Under the pieces are notes generated by a model. That model ran no database searches, was not told where the DNA came from, and worked only from the letters and a program-made list of their open reading frames with translations. The translations under genes and the position numbers were made by a program. DNA of 64,000 nucleotides, from NCBI RefSeq assembly GCF_000473245.1, contig NC_022524.1:2442501-2506500 (forward strand), written 5' to 3'. Source of the DNA: Bacillus infantis NRRL B-14911 (lineage in GTDB: Bacteria; Bacillota; Bacilli; Bacillales; Cytobacillaceae). Shown here in pieces: positions 26,342 to 34,607 of this stretch (positions are counted from its first letter, which is position 1; every line of letters starts with the position of its first letter).

Positions 26342-26384
26342 AAAAAAGGCAGCCTTCCTCCCGCTTTTGGGAAAAAGACCGCCT
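26342..26384 (-). terminator. Intra-operon terminator between yezD and cysH
   Basis: On the minus strand a long stem (outer AGGC/GCCT, inner TCCC/GGGA, one internal loop) is followed by TTTTTT. It lies after the yezD stop codon and 50 bases before cysH, with no clear promoter in between, so cysH expression probably depends on read-through. Confidence 0.75.
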
Positions 26385-26397
26385 CTAGTTTGTCTAG

Positions 26398-26553
26398 TCA
26401 GCGCGCTTTATTAGATTGAAGGCGAACCTTTTCATTCTTCTCAATTTGAATGACCTTGCCATCCTGCACCACAAGTGTGATGCTTCCAAACTTTACAGAC
26501 TGCAGCATCCTTTGCAGATGTGCGGCCACTTCCTCCCAATCAGCATGCTTCAG
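26398..26553 (-). CDS. yezD: YezD family small protein (DUF2292)
   Basis: The 51-residue product ends with the family signature VKFGSITLVVQDGKVIQIEK followed by NEKVRL. Such proteins are often encoded next to cysH in Bacillus and their role is not established. The frame has no ATG, GTG or TTG near the ribosome binding site AAAGGAGG; the only suitable codon is a CTG at 26553, nine bases after it, giving the usual YezD length. If the frame were opened at the upstream ATG it would run through the riboswitch terminator, which is implausible. It is the first gene after the S-box leader. Confidence 0.78.
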   Translation of the reverse strand: MKHADWEEVAAHLQRMLQSVKFGSITLVVQDGKVIQIEKNEKVRLQSNKAR

Positions 26554-26598
26554 ATCGGCTCGCCTCCTTTTTGAATGGCTGGGATGGGGACAAGGAGG

Positions 26599-26632
26599 AA
26601 AAAGAAAACGCCTTTTCCAACAGGAAAAGGCG
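26599..26632 (-). terminator. S-box riboswitch terminator (cys operon)
   Basis: CGCCTTTTCC pairs perfectly with GGAAAAGGCG around TGTT, followed by TTTTCTTTTT. It lies about 20 bases after the aptamer and ends 45 bases before the yezD start. Confidence 0.92.
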
Positions 26633-26650
26633 CATTTCGCATACTTGCAC

Positions 26651-26750
26651 CTTATCTCCCAAAATGCTGGACATTTTGCTGGAATTGGCACCTTGCTTTT
26701 AGCAGGTTGCCGGGCTTCGATGGGCCAGTCCCTCAGCCACTCTAGATAAG
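26651..26750 (-). promoter_or_regulatory. SAM-I (S-box) riboswitch of the sulfate assimilation operon
   Basis: The minus strand shows the full S-box core: P1 arms CTTATC (26745-26750) and GATAAG (26651-26656), the AGAGTGGCTGAGGGACTGGC segment, the GAAGCCCGGCAACC segment, and GTGCCAATTCC, which forms the pseudoknot and binding pocket. High SAM should favour the downstream terminator and switch off yezD and the cys genes. The same arrangement controls cysH in B. subtilis (established there). Confidence 0.95.
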
Positions 26751-26795
26751 TGATATAATCAGGAGCGTTTGCTCTGATTTATTTTATTGAAATTA

Positions 26796-26823
26796 ATCCT
26801 ACCATACCCATATGATTTGTCAA
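26796..26823 (-). promoter_or_regulatory. Probable promoter of the S-box/cys operon
   Basis: TTGACA (26818-26823) is followed after 16 bases by TAGGAT (26796-26801) on the minus strand, about 45 bases before the aptamer. The -35 is consensus, the -10 is weak. Confidence 0.55.
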
Positions 26824-26872
26824 CGAGTTAACGAAAAGTTTTCTAATAATTTTTTTAATTAGGAAAATATGC

Positions 26873-27685
26873 TCATTTTATCTGATTCTCAAATTCCCAC
26901 TCCTCTTTCCCGATTAAATAAAGAACCAGCAGGATGTCTTCCAGCTGCCTGAATGACTTTCGTTCCGGATCGATATCGAGCTTTGGCAGGAGTGAATAAG
27001 AAAGTTTTTTTGTGAGCTCTTCTCTTTTGCCTATAGGGAGCTGGAGCAGCCTCTCACTATAGGTCTTTAAAAGCTTCCACTCCTCGGCGCCAATCTTCCT
27101 GACAGTCCACTCGTCCATATATATATCTTCCTTTTTCAGGCCTCTTTCCTGGATTTCTTTTTCAATCCCGGTCATTTTACCCGGCTTCTTCTTTTTCCGT
27201 TCATGCACGACCACTGTCCCGGCAGCCAGATCGCCGACCCGTTTATGCCTGGAATGAAAAAATACCATCAGAATGCCAAGCAGATAGTACACCGGCAGGG
27301 AGTCTATGATGCGGAGGAGATTTCGGATAAAGCTTGAGAGCAATGTGATGCTCTGGCCGTTATCCTGAATGACCCTTATTCCCATGATCTTTTTCCCCAG
27401 TGTCCTTCCTGCCCAAAAATATTCCAATACAAAAAAATATCCCCAGTTGACCAGAAAAAGGCAAATTAGCATAATGGCGAACGGCCATGAAAGAAAAGTA
27501 TCATCAAGAAAGAATGCTGCGGCACTGGAAGCATAAAAAGCAAATAAAAGAATGCTCGCCAGATTGAATACCATAAGGATCAGCTGATCGATGATGAGGG
27601 CCCCGGCCCTGCTGCCAAGTCCGGCAGGCTGGAATTGAAGCGATACAAATTCAGGTGTTTTGATAAGAATTGTTTCTGTTTGCAT
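26873..27685 (-). CDS. RDD family membrane protein
   Basis: The 270-residue protein has an RDD domain (about residues 10-150) with three or four membrane segments and the motif GRTLGKKIMGIRVI near 93, then a soluble charged C-terminal half of about 110 residues. RDD proteins are poorly understood; some act in ion transport. It is divergent from the SpoIIM-like gene and next to the MoxR cluster, an association also seen in other Bacillaceae. I chose the ATG at 27685, which follows GGGGTGCATC; the frame extends to a GTG 39 bases upstream. Confidence 0.82.
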   Translation of the reverse strand: MQTETILIKTPEFVSLQFQPAGLGSRAGALIIDQLILMVFNLASILLFAFYASSAAAFFLDDTFLSWPFAIMLICLFLVNWGYFFVLEYFWAGRTLGKKIMGIRVIQDNGQSITLLSSFIRNLLRIIDSLPVYYLLGILMVFFHSRHKRVGDLAAGTVVVHERKKKKPGKMTGIEKEIQERGLKKEDIYMDEWTVRKIGAEEWKLLKTYSERLLQLPIGKREELTKKLSYSLLPKLDIDPERKSFRQLEDILLVLYLIGKEEWEFENQIK

Positions 27686-27781
27686 GATGCACCCCATTTC
27701 CTGGAAGTTTTGCCTGTATCTCACTCTCCCTATGATTTATAATGGAGATACAACTTTTATGGTTACAGGCAGGTGATTAGA

Positions 27782-28762
27782 TTGAATAGTAAACAGTTCA
27801 TCAAGCAGCATCGGGAAAACTGGCAGGAGCTCGAGGAGCTGCTCGCCAGGATGAAAAGACGAAAAGCCGCAGGAACTGATTTGGCCCGGTTTGACAGGCT
27901 GTATCAGAAAGCAGCACAGAATCTTTCATTCTCCCGGACTTTCTTTCCAGACGAAGAAGTGACTTTTTATTTAAATGATCTTGTCGCAAAGGCGCATAAT
28001 CTTTTATATAAAAGCCAATCCTCCAGTATGGCCCAGCTGAAAGATTTCTTCCAGATCAAGTTTGTGCGGCTATTGTTCGAGCAATGGAAATTTGTCGTTG
28101 CCAGCATGCTCCTTTTCACATTGGGCGGTTTGGGGAGTTTCTTTGCTGTGATCCATGATCCGCTTTCAATCCATTCGATTCTCCCGGCCGAGATGTCCGG
28201 GGCAATTGATCCCCAGAGGCTCGGCGAGAATGAAGGTGCGGTCGATTCTGCGGTCATGTCAGCAAGCATCATGACCAATAATATCCGTGTCGCAATCCTC
28301 GCATTTGCCGGCGGTATCACCTTTGGGATTTTGACCGTTTATCTTATGATTTATAATGGCATCATTGTAGGCGCCATTGCCGGCCTGTTTTGGTCTCACG
28401 GAAAATCTTATGAATTCTGGGCCTATATTGTCCCCCATGGGATGATAGAGCTTACCGCGATATTCATCGCGGGCGGAGCCGGCCTGCTTATGGGATATAA
28501 GCTTCTGGTCCCGGGCAGATACTCCCGGGGCTATCAGCTGAAAACCAAGGCAAAAAGGTCGGTTCAGCTGCTACTGGGAACTATTCCGCTCTTCATCATC
28601 GCCGGATTGATCGAGGGGTTTATCACCCCTTCCCCGCTCCCGCTGGAAATGAAGTATATGGCTGCCTTCCTGACGGTCCTTGGACTGCTGTTTTATGCCT
28701 GGTCAGGCTGGCTCCTGGATCAAAAGCGAAAACGCCTGGTTCATCCCCTGCAAGCTCCATAA
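27782..28762 (+). CDS. Stage II sporulation protein M-like membrane protein (DUF95)
   Basis: The 326-residue protein has a soluble helical N-terminus (about 110 residues, starting MNSKQFIKQHRENW) followed by six hydrophobic segments with the SpoIIM/DUF95 signature around NNIRVAILAFAGGITFGILT and VPHGMIELTAIFIAGGAGL. True SpoIIM is shorter and works in engulfment; this longer form belongs to the group found beside RDD and MoxR genes and is not necessarily a sporulation protein. The TTG at 27782 follows AGGTGATTAGA; a GTG nine bases earlier is the alternative. Divergent from the RDD gene. Confidence 0.82.
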   Translation: MNSKQFIKQHRENWQELEELLARMKRRKAAGTDLARFDRLYQKAAQNLSFSRTFFPDEEVTFYLNDLVAKAHNLLYKSQSSSMAQLKDFFQIKFVRLLFEQWKFVVASMLLFTLGGLGSFFAVIHDPLSIHSILPAEMSGAIDPQRLGENEGAVDSAVMSASIMTNNIRVAILAFAGGITFGILTVYLMIYNGIIVGAIAGLFWSHGKSYEFWAYIVPHGMIELTAIFIAGGAGLLMGYKLLVPGRYSRGYQLKTKAKRSVQLLLGTIPLFIIAGLIEGFITPSPLPLEMKYMAAFLTVLGLLFYAWSGWLLDQKRKRLVHPLQAP

Positions 28763-28775
28763 ATATTTGCAGGGG
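28745..28775 (+). other. Inverted repeat at end of SpoIIM-like gene
   Basis: CCCCTGCAA (28745-28753) and TTGCAGGGG (28767-28775) form a perfect 9-bp stem spanning the stop codon. No T run follows, so it may be a 3' stabilising hairpin rather than a terminator. Confidence 0.5.
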
Positions 28776-28872
28776 TATATGCTATGGATGCTCTAAAAAA
28801 CAGTTTCGCGCTCCCGACAGCTCACTGAGTGCCGGTGAGATAAACAAAATCTCTCCATGTAAATGGCAGAAA

Positions 28873-30234
28873 TTAAAGAAGCCCCCGATTCAACACATTG
28901 ATATAATGGGACACAGCAGCTGCTGCGAGACCTCCTTCAGGCGCTTCCGCCATTTGCAGGCCTTGTTTTTCCCATCTCAGCTTTTCCCGCTTTGCAATAA
29001 GGATCTGCTGCTGCGCCATGCTTTTTAGCATGGCGCTTTTTATAGTGTCCGGCCGATCTTTGGCCCGGGCTGAAAGGATATTGTCTTCGATTCCGAGCAT
29101 AAAGAACAGGTGCCGCTGCCGGATCCTTTTTAGATAAACAAGCGCACCTTCCTCCAGGGTGAAAGTCCTTACATCAGAAAAGAGAAGCAATAAGCTCCTT
29201 TTGTTCTGGACAGACTGCAAATATTGAAAGGCACCGCTATAATTGGATTCTGCAGCGTCCGCCTGTATCGAATACAAAGCTTTCAGGATGAAGTTTAAGT
29301 GCTGCATCCCTTTTGAAGGCGGTACATACGATTGAATGTCTTTTGAAAAAGCAAGGACGGAAACATAATCACCGTTTTTGAGCGCCGCGGCTGCGGTAGT
29401 CATTGCCGCTTCCAGCGCCTTTTCAAGCCTGTTGCCCGTTTCCAGCTCCGCACCCATGATCCTGCCGCAGTCAATCATAATGGTGACATATTTTCCGTGC
29501 TCCGGCTCATGGACATTGGCCATGACCTCCTGAAGCTTGGCCGTCTGCCTCCAATTGATTTTACGGGGATCATCTCCTGGCGCGTATGCCCGTATTTTTG
29601 AAAATTCCCCGGCTCCGCTCTGCTGCCTCCGGATTTTTTCTCCTTCATAAAGCAAATAGGACTGAGCATTCTCAAGATAGCGCCGGGTTTCGGTCAAATC
29701 AGGAATCACTTTGACCTGGCTTTCGGCTTCTTTCACCATCTGCTTTTCCCATAGGCCAAGGAAGCTGCTGCAGCGGATATAGATCCTGTTCAGCGTATAA
29801 TGCCCCCTTATACTGGCTGCGGTTTCATATTGGACTGTCCCCCTCGTGTTTCCTGCGAGCTTTCTTTTAAGCGGAAATGGCCTGGCAAAGGAGTCGGAGA
29901 GATCATCAATGATCCGCAACGTTAAAGGCAGCTGGGAATGGTTTTCTATTTCAATGCCAACATCGGCAGGAAGCCCTCTTTCCATCTCTTCCGGGACTCT
30001 CCGTTTCAGCCTGATCTGAGAACTCTTAGGCAAAAAAGCCAGGTCGGCAAAGGAAAGCAGCAGAAAGCCGATATTGAGTCCTGCTGCCAGTTTCCACGGC
30101 ACTCCCCAGATTGCTGCCGCAGCAGCCAGGGCCAGTGAAAGAATAAACATGCCGATGAGGAGCCGCTTTCCGGGAAGTATGCCTCTATCTCGGAACAGGA
30201 ACCGATCCCACAAGCTCATCGATTGTCTGGTCAA
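28873..30234 (-). CDS. DUF58 domain protein of the MoxR cluster
   Basis: The 453-residue protein has two membrane segments near the N-terminus (about residues 20-60) and a C-terminal von Willebrand A-like region. The DUF58 signature IRAYAPGDDPRKINWRQTAK is at about residue 220. DUF58 proteins work with MoxR-type AAA+ ATPases, probably in assembling or activating membrane or secreted complexes. The TTG at 30234 follows GGAGGGAAGGACTG and overlaps the MoxR gene by 50 bases; an ATG at 30219 is also possible. It is the last gene of a five-gene minus-strand cluster. Confidence 0.88.
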   Translation of the reverse strand: MTRQSMSLWDRFLFRDRGILPGKRLLIGMFILSLALAAAAAIWGVPWKLAAGLNIGFLLLSFADLAFLPKSSQIRLKRRVPEEMERGLPADVGIEIENHSQLPLTLRIIDDLSDSFARPFPLKRKLAGNTRGTVQYETAASIRGHYTLNRIYIRCSSFLGLWEKQMVKEAESQVKVIPDLTETRRYLENAQSYLLYEGEKIRRQQSGAGEFSKIRAYAPGDDPRKINWRQTAKLQEVMANVHEPEHGKYVTIMIDCGRIMGAELETGNRLEKALEAAMTTAAAALKNGDYVSVLAFSKDIQSYVPPSKGMQHLNFILKALYSIQADAAESNYSGAFQYLQSVQNKRSLLLLFSDVRTFTLEEGALVYLKRIRQRHLFFMLGIEDNILSARAKDRPDTIKSAMLKSMAQQQILIAKREKLRWEKQGLQMAEAPEGGLAAAAVSHYINVLNRGLL

Positions 30235-31114
30235 CAGTCCTTCCCTCCAATTCTGCATTTGGGGATAATTGGATCCTATGCCTTAAAGCAGGCTTGGAAA
30301 CCATCTTGATGTCATCAGGGGTAACATAATCGCGGCCAGCAAGATAAGCCCATGCCCTACCTGCTTTTCCGATGGAAATGGCCGCCCTTGTACTGGCGCC
30401 GAACCGGATGGACTCTGCTTCCCTCGTCTTTCTGACAATCCTTATGACATAATCCAGAATATCCTGGCTTAAAGCCACCCTCTCGATATTTTTCCGTATG
30501 GACAGAAAGTCCTCGAGTGAAAGTGCCTGCATGATCGACCCGGCTTCCATCCGTCCTTCCAGCACAGACTGAAGCACAAGCTTTTCCTCATCAAATTCAG
30601 GAAAACCAATGATCAGTTTGAAAAGGAAGCGGTCCTGCTGGGCCTCAGGCAAAGGATACGTCCCTTCAAATTCTATCGGGTTCTGGGTTGCCGCAACAAA
30701 AAATGCTTCCGGGAGCTGATAAGTTTCCCCCTGAATCGTCACCTGCTTCTCTTCCATTGCTTCCAAAAGCGCAGCCTGTGTTTTCGCAGGTGTCCTGTTG
30801 ATTTCATCAGCGAGCAGGACATTTGTAAAAACCGGCCCTTTCAGGGTTTGGAAGGAGCTTTCCTTCATGTTATAAATCATACTTCCGGTTATATCGCTCG
30901 GGAGGAGGTCGGGTGTGAACTGGATCCGGCTGAACTCACCGCCGAGAAGCCCGGCCAGTGTCTTGACCATCTGGGTCTTTCCGGTGCCAGGCACCCCTTC
31001 TATCAATACATGGCCCCCTGAGAGGATTGCGGCAAGCAGCAGCCTCAGGTTCAGCCCCTGTCCTTTTATTCGTTCTTCATACTGCTGGAGCAGTGAAGAT
31101 GTATCTTGTTTCAT
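30185..31114 (-). CDS. MoxR family AAA+ ATPase
   Basis: The 309-residue ATPase has Walker A GVPGTGKTQ near residue 40, Walker B LLADEINR near 100, sensor 1 in VAATQNPIEFEGTYPLPEAQ near 138, and a C-terminal lid domain. MoxR proteins act as chaperones for metal insertion or complex assembly with partner vWA proteins; the partner here is the DUF58 protein encoded next. It overlaps the upstream DUF4350 gene by four bases (ATGA) and the DUF58 gene downstream. Confidence 0.95.
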   Translation of the reverse strand: MKQDTSSLLQQYEERIKGQGLNLRLLLAAILSGGHVLIEGVPGTGKTQMVKTLAGLLGGEFSRIQFTPDLLPSDITGSMIYNMKESSFQTLKGPVFTNVLLADEINRTPAKTQAALLEAMEEKQVTIQGETYQLPEAFFVAATQNPIEFEGTYPLPEAQQDRFLFKLIIGFPEFDEEKLVLQSVLEGRMEAGSIMQALSLEDFLSIRKNIERVALSQDILDYVIRIVRKTREAESIRFGASTRAAISIGKAGRAWAYLAGRDYVTPDDIKMVSKPALRHRIQLSPNAELEGRTVDQTIDELVGSVPVPR

Positions 31115-32238
31115 CTGTTCTCCACCTCTTTCCTTAAATGATCCAGTTTTGCAGACCAGAGCAAATAATCTTTTTTATGCAAATTCTCTTCTTTCAATAC
31201 AGAAGATATCCCCTTAGTGAGTGACTCTACCTCTTCTTGAGTCAAAGAAGATGCTTTTGCCAGGATGGAAACCCCGGCTTCTTCCCAGTCGCGGCTGAAC
31301 GGGATGCCCCATTTTTCCTGGAGCAGCTCTTTTGTATATTCCGACTGGATTCTAAGCGAATCCTGGTAGCGCCTTCCCCTTAAATGCCATGCAGACAAGG
31401 CTGAAATCTTTTCATCTGTAAAACGGACCGTTTCCTCCCTCGGCCAGTCGACAGGGCCAAACCTTTTGCCTTTATAGAAGGCCCATAATATAGCAAGCAG
31501 GGCTCCCTGTACAAGAATCACGAGGAACCATTGCGGATAAGCCCCGGCCCCGGAAGAAGATTCCTGCCCATGCAAAAATTCATCTATGAATATATCCTGT
31601 GAGGCTGATTCGTCCAATAATGCCAGGATGAGCTCTAAATGGTTTTCATCCAGGACCATTCCATTAGTGAGCCAGGAAGGGGAATTGACGGCAATCAGGC
31701 TGCCTTTGCCGACGGGCCTTTTGACCGCTACCGCACCCAGTTCATCTGAAAGCAGAATTTCATCTCCACGTTCTTCTGTGATCCGGAATGCAGAGTGTAT
31801 GGCTGCACTGTGCACCTTCCCGTCTTTATCAGCAACCTTCACGGCGTTATCCCCTTCAGCTGCCAATTGCTCTGTTTTTATCCCGAACATCGGTGCCGGA
31901 TTTTCCTTGAATAGCAGAATTGTATGGCCATTCTCCAAAAATTCCGTATAAGCTGCCATCTCCTCCCGGTCAGGGACAAAGCTGGGCTCTGCCATGACCA
32001 GGAGGATGGGTTCTTCAGAGTTCGGGAGCAGACCGGGCTCCCTGCTCCATTTTCTGATGCTGGAGCGGTTTTGCTCCAAATATGTATACAGTCCCTTAAT
32101 GCCTGTCGGCGAAGGGGATTTGGCAAGATAGGGAGGATAGCTGGCTGGGGCATCGCCGGCCAGGAAAAAGCTGGCCATAATAAACAGCAGCAGCGGAACT
32201 ATCCAGTAAAAAGCCTTCTTAATCAGCTGATTCCGCAA
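31111..32238 (-). CDS. DUF4350 domain protein
   Basis: The 375-residue protein has an N-terminal membrane anchor (about residues 8-30), a large domain outside or near the membrane that starts with a DUF4350 stretch (PTGIKGLYTYLEQNRSSIRKW), and a second membrane segment near 250 followed by a soluble tail. Such proteins are regular members of MoxR/DUF58 clusters; function is unknown. The TTG at 32238 follows GGGAGGGATCCGGAAG and overlaps the DUF4129 gene by 20 bases. The downstream MoxR gene is coupled by an ATGA overlap. Confidence 0.82.
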   Translation of the reverse strand: MRNQLIKKAFYWIVPLLLFIMASFFLAGDAPASYPPYLAKSPSPTGIKGLYTYLEQNRSSIRKWSREPGLLPNSEEPILLVMAEPSFVPDREEMAAYTEFLENGHTILLFKENPAPMFGIKTEQLAAEGDNAVKVADKDGKVHSAAIHSAFRITEERGDEILLSDELGAVAVKRPVGKGSLIAVNSPSWLTNGMVLDENHLELILALLDESASQDIFIDEFLHGQESSSGAGAYPQWFLVILVQGALLAILWAFYKGKRFGPVDWPREETVRFTDEKISALSAWHLRGRRYQDSLRIQSEYTKELLQEKWGIPFSRDWEEAGVSILAKASSLTQEEVESLTKGISSVLKEENLHKKDYLLWSAKLDHLRKEVENR

Positions 32239-32878
32239 CTTCCGGATCCCTCCCTTCCTGCAGGTTTGCACTATTGTCCATAAGTCTCAATGCTTCTCTC
32301 TTGAATTGCTGAAACTCACTGGCTTTTATGCTTTGACCCCCATAGGCAGCCCTGTCGAAAAGTGCTGAAAGTGAGTAGAAAACCTCAGCCGTTTTAGTGT
32401 CGGTTCTTTTAAGCTCCTCATAATAATCCCAGTTCGTTTTCCATATTTTCGCATTCAGCCACCCGTATTCATTGAACCAGAGCAGAAGGGCCAGGAAAAT
32501 ATGGCGTGCTCCTTTTGTCAAGTCCCCGGATTCCTCATGCTTTCCGGCTTCTTCAAGATGCTTCTTATAGGACCAGCTGATTTCAGCGGCCCTGTCAAGA
32601 GGCTGTTGCTCCTGCAGGATCTTTTGCCTTTTGGCAGCCCTTGCTGCCGCAAACACGACTATTCCAATGAATAGGACTCCCGCCAGAATCATGATGAACG
32701 GAAAGGCGCCTGAAGAGCCGCTGGAAAACTCTATCTGCGGGAACAGCTCTTCAAGCCACGTGAAGAATTTTTCCCTCAGCTTCTCAAGAAAGCTCTCCCC
32801 TTGATTCTGATAGACAGTATATTCCCTGTCTTCCAATATCTCAGACAGTTCTTTTCTTGCTTGTTCAGCATCCTTCAT
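32219..32878 (-). CDS. DUF4129 domain protein
   Basis: The 219-residue protein has one membrane segment at about residues 60-82, and the C-terminal DUF4129 region (about 130-205) with the conserved YGWLNAKIWKTNWDYYEELK and AYGGQSIKASEF stretches. It is a usual partner of MoxR/DUF58 loci; related domains occur at the C-terminus of transglutaminase-like membrane proteins. I chose the ATG at 32878 after AAGAGGTGGAGACA. It overlaps the DUF4350 gene. Confidence 0.82.
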   Translation of the reverse strand: MKDAEQARKELSEILEDREYTVYQNQGESFLEKLREKFFTWLEELFPQIEFSSGSSGAFPFIMILAGVLFIGIVVFAAARAAKRQKILQEQQPLDRAAEISWSYKKHLEEAGKHEESGDLTKGARHIFLALLLWFNEYGWLNAKIWKTNWDYYEELKRTDTKTAEVFYSLSALFDRAAYGGQSIKASEFQQFKREALRLMDNSANLQEGRDPEVAESAD

Positions 32879-32914
32879 TGTCTCCACCTCTTGCCGGTAT
32901 TCTCAGCCTTCATC

Positions 32915-33841
32915 CTACTGCACCCTGCTGTAGTCCTCTATCATGCTGTTAAGATCATCGCCGCCCTGCCTTCCTTTCAGGTCGAAATACATCACAGAAA
33001 ATCCGATATAATACAAACATGTTGTGACAAGGGTTGCCAGATTCAAGATGATATCAAACAGTACACTGCCTCCAAGGAGAAGGCCGGCCGTCATCTCGAT
33101 CGCAAAAGATACGATTCCGATGATCAAAAACAGCAGGGCATAAATAAGGAGCATATGCCAGGAGCGCCCCTGGGTCAATGTCCAGCTTTCGGAGAAACCC
33201 GGTGCTTTTTTTTCCAGAACGGTATATCCAAAATAAAAGCTCCACCTTGTCAGAAGGTAGCCTACTCCAACGGCAAAAGCGAGTAAAAACAGCCCGGCAA
33301 AAATAATGCCTATCACAGGATGGACCATTGACCCGAATATACCCGTGATGGATATAAATACAATTGGCAGAATGATGATGGCGAATGTGATGATGCTAAA
33401 AAGGATGCTTGTTCCCAGAATCGGCCAAAACCGCCTGAAAGCCTTCTTGATCACCATTCCCGGGGTGAATTCCATTCCTTTTCTCACCTGATCTACCGCT
33501 ATAAGGACCGCCGCCCCTGCCAAAGGGATCATCAAAGCTGACAGCAGGCCGGCAAAAACCAGGCCCAGATCGGCAAAAAGCGAACCCGGTGCGTAAATAT
33601 CTGTACCTGCGGTATCAGTTTCAAAGCTTGCGGCAATCTGTTCAAACCAGCTTCCCCCGGCATTTATGTCCCTGAAAAAACTCTGTCCCGCTGCCAGGCT
33701 GAACAGTGCCTGGAGAAGATAGACCGGCCCTACCAGAATGAGAAAGATGGCTGTAAAGGAACCAAATTTATTCCTGGCCAGGCTGAAGGTAAGATCAAGG
33801 ATCTGGCCGATGCCTTTTGGCTTGTTTAATTGTGAATTCAT
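32915..33841 (-). CDS. Polytopic membrane protein of the MoxR cluster
   Basis: The 308-residue protein has six hydrophobic segments and resembles the membrane domain attached to some glycerophosphoryl diester phosphodiesterases, with the motif YFGYTVLEKKAPGFSESWTLTQ near residue 210 and a C-terminal cytoplasmic tail. No catalytic domain is present. It is the first gene of the cluster; its leader contains the inverted repeat GGAGAGG/CCTCTCC, and the ATG follows a TAGGAGGCTGAAAT site. Its role is unknown but its position suggests a membrane partner of the MoxR/DUF58 system. Confidence 0.7.
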   Translation of the reverse strand: MNSQLNKPKGIGQILDLTFSLARNKFGSFTAIFLILVGPVYLLQALFSLAAGQSFFRDINAGGSWFEQIAASFETDTAGTDIYAPGSLFADLGLVFAGLLSALMIPLAGAAVLIAVDQVRKGMEFTPGMVIKKAFRRFWPILGTSILFSIITFAIIILPIVFISITGIFGSMVHPVIGIIFAGLFLLAFAVGVGYLLTRWSFYFGYTVLEKKAPGFSESWTLTQGRSWHMLLIYALLFLIIGIVSFAIEMTAGLLLGGSVLFDIILNLATLVTTCLYYIGFSVMYFDLKGRQGGDDLNSMIEDYSRVQ

Positions 33842-34008
33842 ATTTCAGCCTCCTAAATGAATGGAGAGGACCCCAGATAAATATCCGGATTGCGGTGATG
33901 CCTCTCCTGGATGAAAAATTTGTCAATCTATTGGATATTCTAACATTTTTCTTCCAGCAGCGGGGAGTAAAACCGTAAAACCTGGCAGTTTCCCAATATA
34001 GCAGGATA

Positions 34009-34509
34009 CTATGATAGAAGTTTGTAATAAAAGACGGTTGTATGGAGGCTGCCGTCTTCCGAGCGGGCATAGCAGGGAATCATGCCTGATTCTGTATAAC
34101 CCAGGGAACGGTAAAGAAGGTTGGAAGGATCTCCTTCCCTCGTATCGAGTACAATCAGCGAAACTCCGTCATCCATTGCCCTTTTCTCTGCAGCTTCCAT
34201 CAGCCTGCGGCCAATTCCTTTGCGGCGGAAGTTTGTATGGGTCATCAGCTTGCCTATTTCAGCACGGTGGGTGCCATTTTCCTTTGTGCAAAATTGTAGC
34301 TGGACAGACCCTGCTATCATTCCTTCTTCTTCTGCTATCAATAGGGCAGTCTCTTTCAGCTGGAGTTCCTTCCAGTAGGAAAGGGCGGCTGCTTCATCCA
34401 TCGGAGGCAGAAATCCAATCGACGCTCCGCTGTTGACTGCATCAGCCAGCAGCACGGACAGCTGTTTCAGTTCTTTTTCACCCAAGCTCTTAAGCTCTCT
34501 GACTTTCAT
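34009..34509 (-). CDS. GNAT family N-acetyltransferase
   Basis: The 166-residue enzyme has the acetyl-CoA loop RRKGIGRRLMEAAEKRA near residue 105 and the following VLDTREGDPSNLLYRSLGYTE segment that is typical of GNAT proteins. The acceptor substrate is unknown. The ATG at 34509 follows AAAGGAGGATTTAAAA, which settles the start; the open frame runs 24 codons further upstream. It is separated from the penicillin-binding protein gene by a terminator. Confidence 0.9.
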   Translation of the reverse strand: MKVRELKSLGEKELKQLSVLLADAVNSGASIGFLPPMDEAAALSYWKELQLKETALLIAEEEGMIAGSVQLQFCTKENGTHRAEIGKLMTHTNFRRKGIGRRLMEAAEKRAMDDGVSLIVLDTREGDPSNLLYRSLGYTESGMIPCYARSEDGSLHTTVFYYKLLS

Positions 34510-34562
34510 TTTTAAATCCTCCTTTATTTTCTTTTCCAGATTCATTTGATTGTTCAGCCATG

Positions 34563-34590
34563 GAAAAAGGGGCCCATACATGGCCCCTTT
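34563..34590 (-). terminator. Terminator after the penicillin-binding protein gene
   Basis: On the minus strand AAAGGGGCC pairs with GGCCCCTTT around ATGTATG and continues into T residues, 18 bases past the stop codon. Confidence 0.88.
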
Positions 34591-34607
34591 CCTTCGCCTT
34601 TTCCATT

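Noticed and set aside
28760-28872. Possible riboswitch or terminator between SpoIIM-like and DUF58 genes
   Set aside because: Short inverted repeats occur, but none has a T run and no known aptamer core is visible.
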